The notes beneath the pieces are model-generated. The model ran no database searches. It saw nothing but the letters and a program-made list of their open reading frames with translations, and had not been told where the DNA came from. Source: Fagopyrum homotropicum (lineage: Eukaryota; Streptophyta; Magnoliopsida; Caryophyllales; Polygonaceae). Taken from it: a DNA stretch of 64,000 nt. How positions within the stretch are numbered: position 1 is the first letter of the stretch; every line of letters begins with the position of its first letter. A program made the translations under genes and the position numbers. The stretch covers positions 108,830,320-108,894,319 of the forward strand of contig BSWB01000003.1 of assembly GCA_033239125.1 (NCBI GenBank). Reading direction: 5' to 3'. This document shows positions 62,955 to 64,000 of this stretch, one piece after another.

Positions 62955-63162
62955 AAAAATAAGTTTCGTCCCGAAATTTAGGGTTAGATAATCATGATTG
63001 GCCTTTAAGTCACCAGTCGGGTGTATCAAATCACTACACAAAAGCCTCATCGTTTCCACATCTAAGTACCCATACACCAAAGGTCATCAATATAACACAC
63101 AAGACTAAGCACTCAAGCATGAAATAAACAAGTAGTCAAACCATAGCACACACATGTAGGAT

Positions 63163-63582
63163 CAAGCCCTAACTAGTTGTTTTCAAGGTTACCATTATCT
63201 TTGTATAGAACTCTGAAAGGTTACGACGTCTCATACTATCCACAATATCTCAAGTAGCCTCGTCGGCTTTTCATAAAACCACTGACTCCGAAAATATTTT
63301 CATGTACATATATCACAGCGCTTGTTACCACATTCTAGAGTGGTTATCGGATATCTCACCGGTATCATTCGGTCCAACTGTCTGATCCTCTATTCCGAGG
63401 GCCTAACTCGTGTCTAGTAGGTATTTTCTCTAACTAAACCCGTTGACCGATGAGGTTACTCCCCTCAATAGGGTGAGGAATACTAGTCCATCAATCACTT
63501 TCAACTCCACTTGCAAGGTCTCACAAGGTTGCTTTACATAACTCACCTCTAAATCTTTTGATGACCTTCCTGAGGTAATTTA
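63163..63582 (-). pseudogene. Integrase/chromodomain remnant, unit 7
   Basis: Same decayed frame and stops as unit 1. Confidence 0.76.
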
Positions 63583-64000
63583 TTCCAATTCTTTTCTTTC
63601 TGATCTTCTGAAGGGTTCCGGGTATCCGATCTAGGATATCCCCCTTATACACCTCCCGGTACTTTACTAAGTGTTTAAGGCTAGTTGTATCATAACTCAC
63701 TTGGTCTTATTTCATAATATGACTCTGTCATATGGTTCCTCCATTAAAGAACCGTCATCTGCTCATTTTTAGTCTTAAACTTGATATAACTTAACAACCA
63801 AAACCCGGTGGTCAATCTTTGTATTCTATCGACGTCATCATATTATTTTATAGATCTCTAGTTCAACTCAAGCTTCTTACGTAGTATCAAGATCTTAGGT
63901 GATATAGAATTTATTCACGATGACAACACTAGGCACAATGTAATCTTACCTCACCATCGTTTGATCATAATTGCTCGATAACTACTAACACACCATCAAC

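Larger units (their letters stand above)
15168..64000 (-). repeat. Tandem array of 7.4-kb LTR-internal retrotransposon units
   Basis: The same 7.41-7.42 kb unit repeats head to tail from 15,168 to the window end. LTR starts fall at 15168, 22585, 30008, 37427, 44844, 52259 and 59671, giving periods of 7417, 7423, 7419, 7417, 7415 and 7412. Each unit is one LTR (~3.27 kb) plus one internal region (~4.15 kb) in minus orientation, so neighbouring elements share a single LTR. Every complete internal region retains the initiator-Met primer site at its low-coordinate end and a polypurine tract at its high-coordinate end. Copies differ by a small number of substitutions, by TA-repeat length and by homopolymer length. 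The array continues past the right edge. Confidence 0.96.
62943..64000 (-). mobile_element. Internal region 7, cut by the window end
   Basis: The first 1,058 bp of an interior. It carries unit-1-type variants (GACTCCG after ACT at 63,282, GATGAGG at 63,450, TCTCTAG at 63,857, TTCACG at 63,914) plus private changes near 63,396, 63,726 and 63,984. Confidence 0.92.

Noticed and set aside
15168..64000. A 7.4-kb tandem array could be ribosomal DNA.
   Set aside because: No 18S, 5.8S, 25S or 5S rRNA sequence is visible. The units instead have LTR ends, primer sites and polypurine tracts.
15168..64000. CRISPR-like or prokaryotic repeat system.
   Set aside because: Repeat size, LTR anatomy and plant-type retroelement signals exclude it.

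Overview
The window looks like repeat-rich plant nuclear DNA, probably from a eudicot. It is AT-rich, has no long intact ORF and no prokaryotic features, and holds plant-type Ty3/Gypsy and Ty1/Copia remains primed by initiator tRNA-Met. At the extreme left edge there is a broken minus-strand copy of an ankyrin-repeat protein of the plant PSMD10/gankyrin type. I found no intact protein-coding gene.

Bases 1-15,167 are a graveyard of single insertions. They hold the PSMD10-like pseudogene (1-156), a short tandem duplication (905-1205), a complete solo LTR with a perfect 5-bp target duplication (1552-3240), several microsatellites, a possible small DNA transposon with an 11-bp target duplication (5602-6697), a faint Athila/Tat-like Gypsy 3' end near 7,697, and a truncated, stop-ridden Copia element with LTR, primer site, integrase and reverse-transcriptase remnants (11,957-14,060).

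Bases 15,168-64,000 are one head-to-tail array of a 7.41-7.42 kb unit, with seven LTRs and six complete plus one partial internal region visible. Each unit is a minus-strand LTR retrotransposon without its second LTR, so the order is LTR-internal-LTR-internal and so on, with each LTR shared by its neighbours. LTRs are about 3.27 kb (TGTAAT...TTACA in element sense). Internal regions are about 4.15 kb, with an initiator-Met primer binding site at one end and a polypurine tract at the other. The internal region carries only a decayed integrase C-terminus and chromodomain of a Tekay/Del-like chromovirus, with the same stops in every unit that I translated or compared. The parent element was therefore already non-autonomous (LARD-like) when it was amplified. 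The left edge is a genuine retrotransposon terminus; the right edge lies outside the window.

Shared single-base variants group the units (2,3,4 against 5,6,7; 3,4; 6,7). Unit 7 switches inside its LTR from the interior sequence type to the type seen in unit 1. This is the pattern expected of stepwise unequal recombination: a retrotransposon becoming a satellite-like array. The solo LTR at 1.5-3.2 kb and the array LTRs, although diverged, share a 21-nt hairpin, a consensus 5' splice site about 105-110 nt downstream of it, and a branch point/3' splice site. This suggests a conserved intron in the LTR leader.
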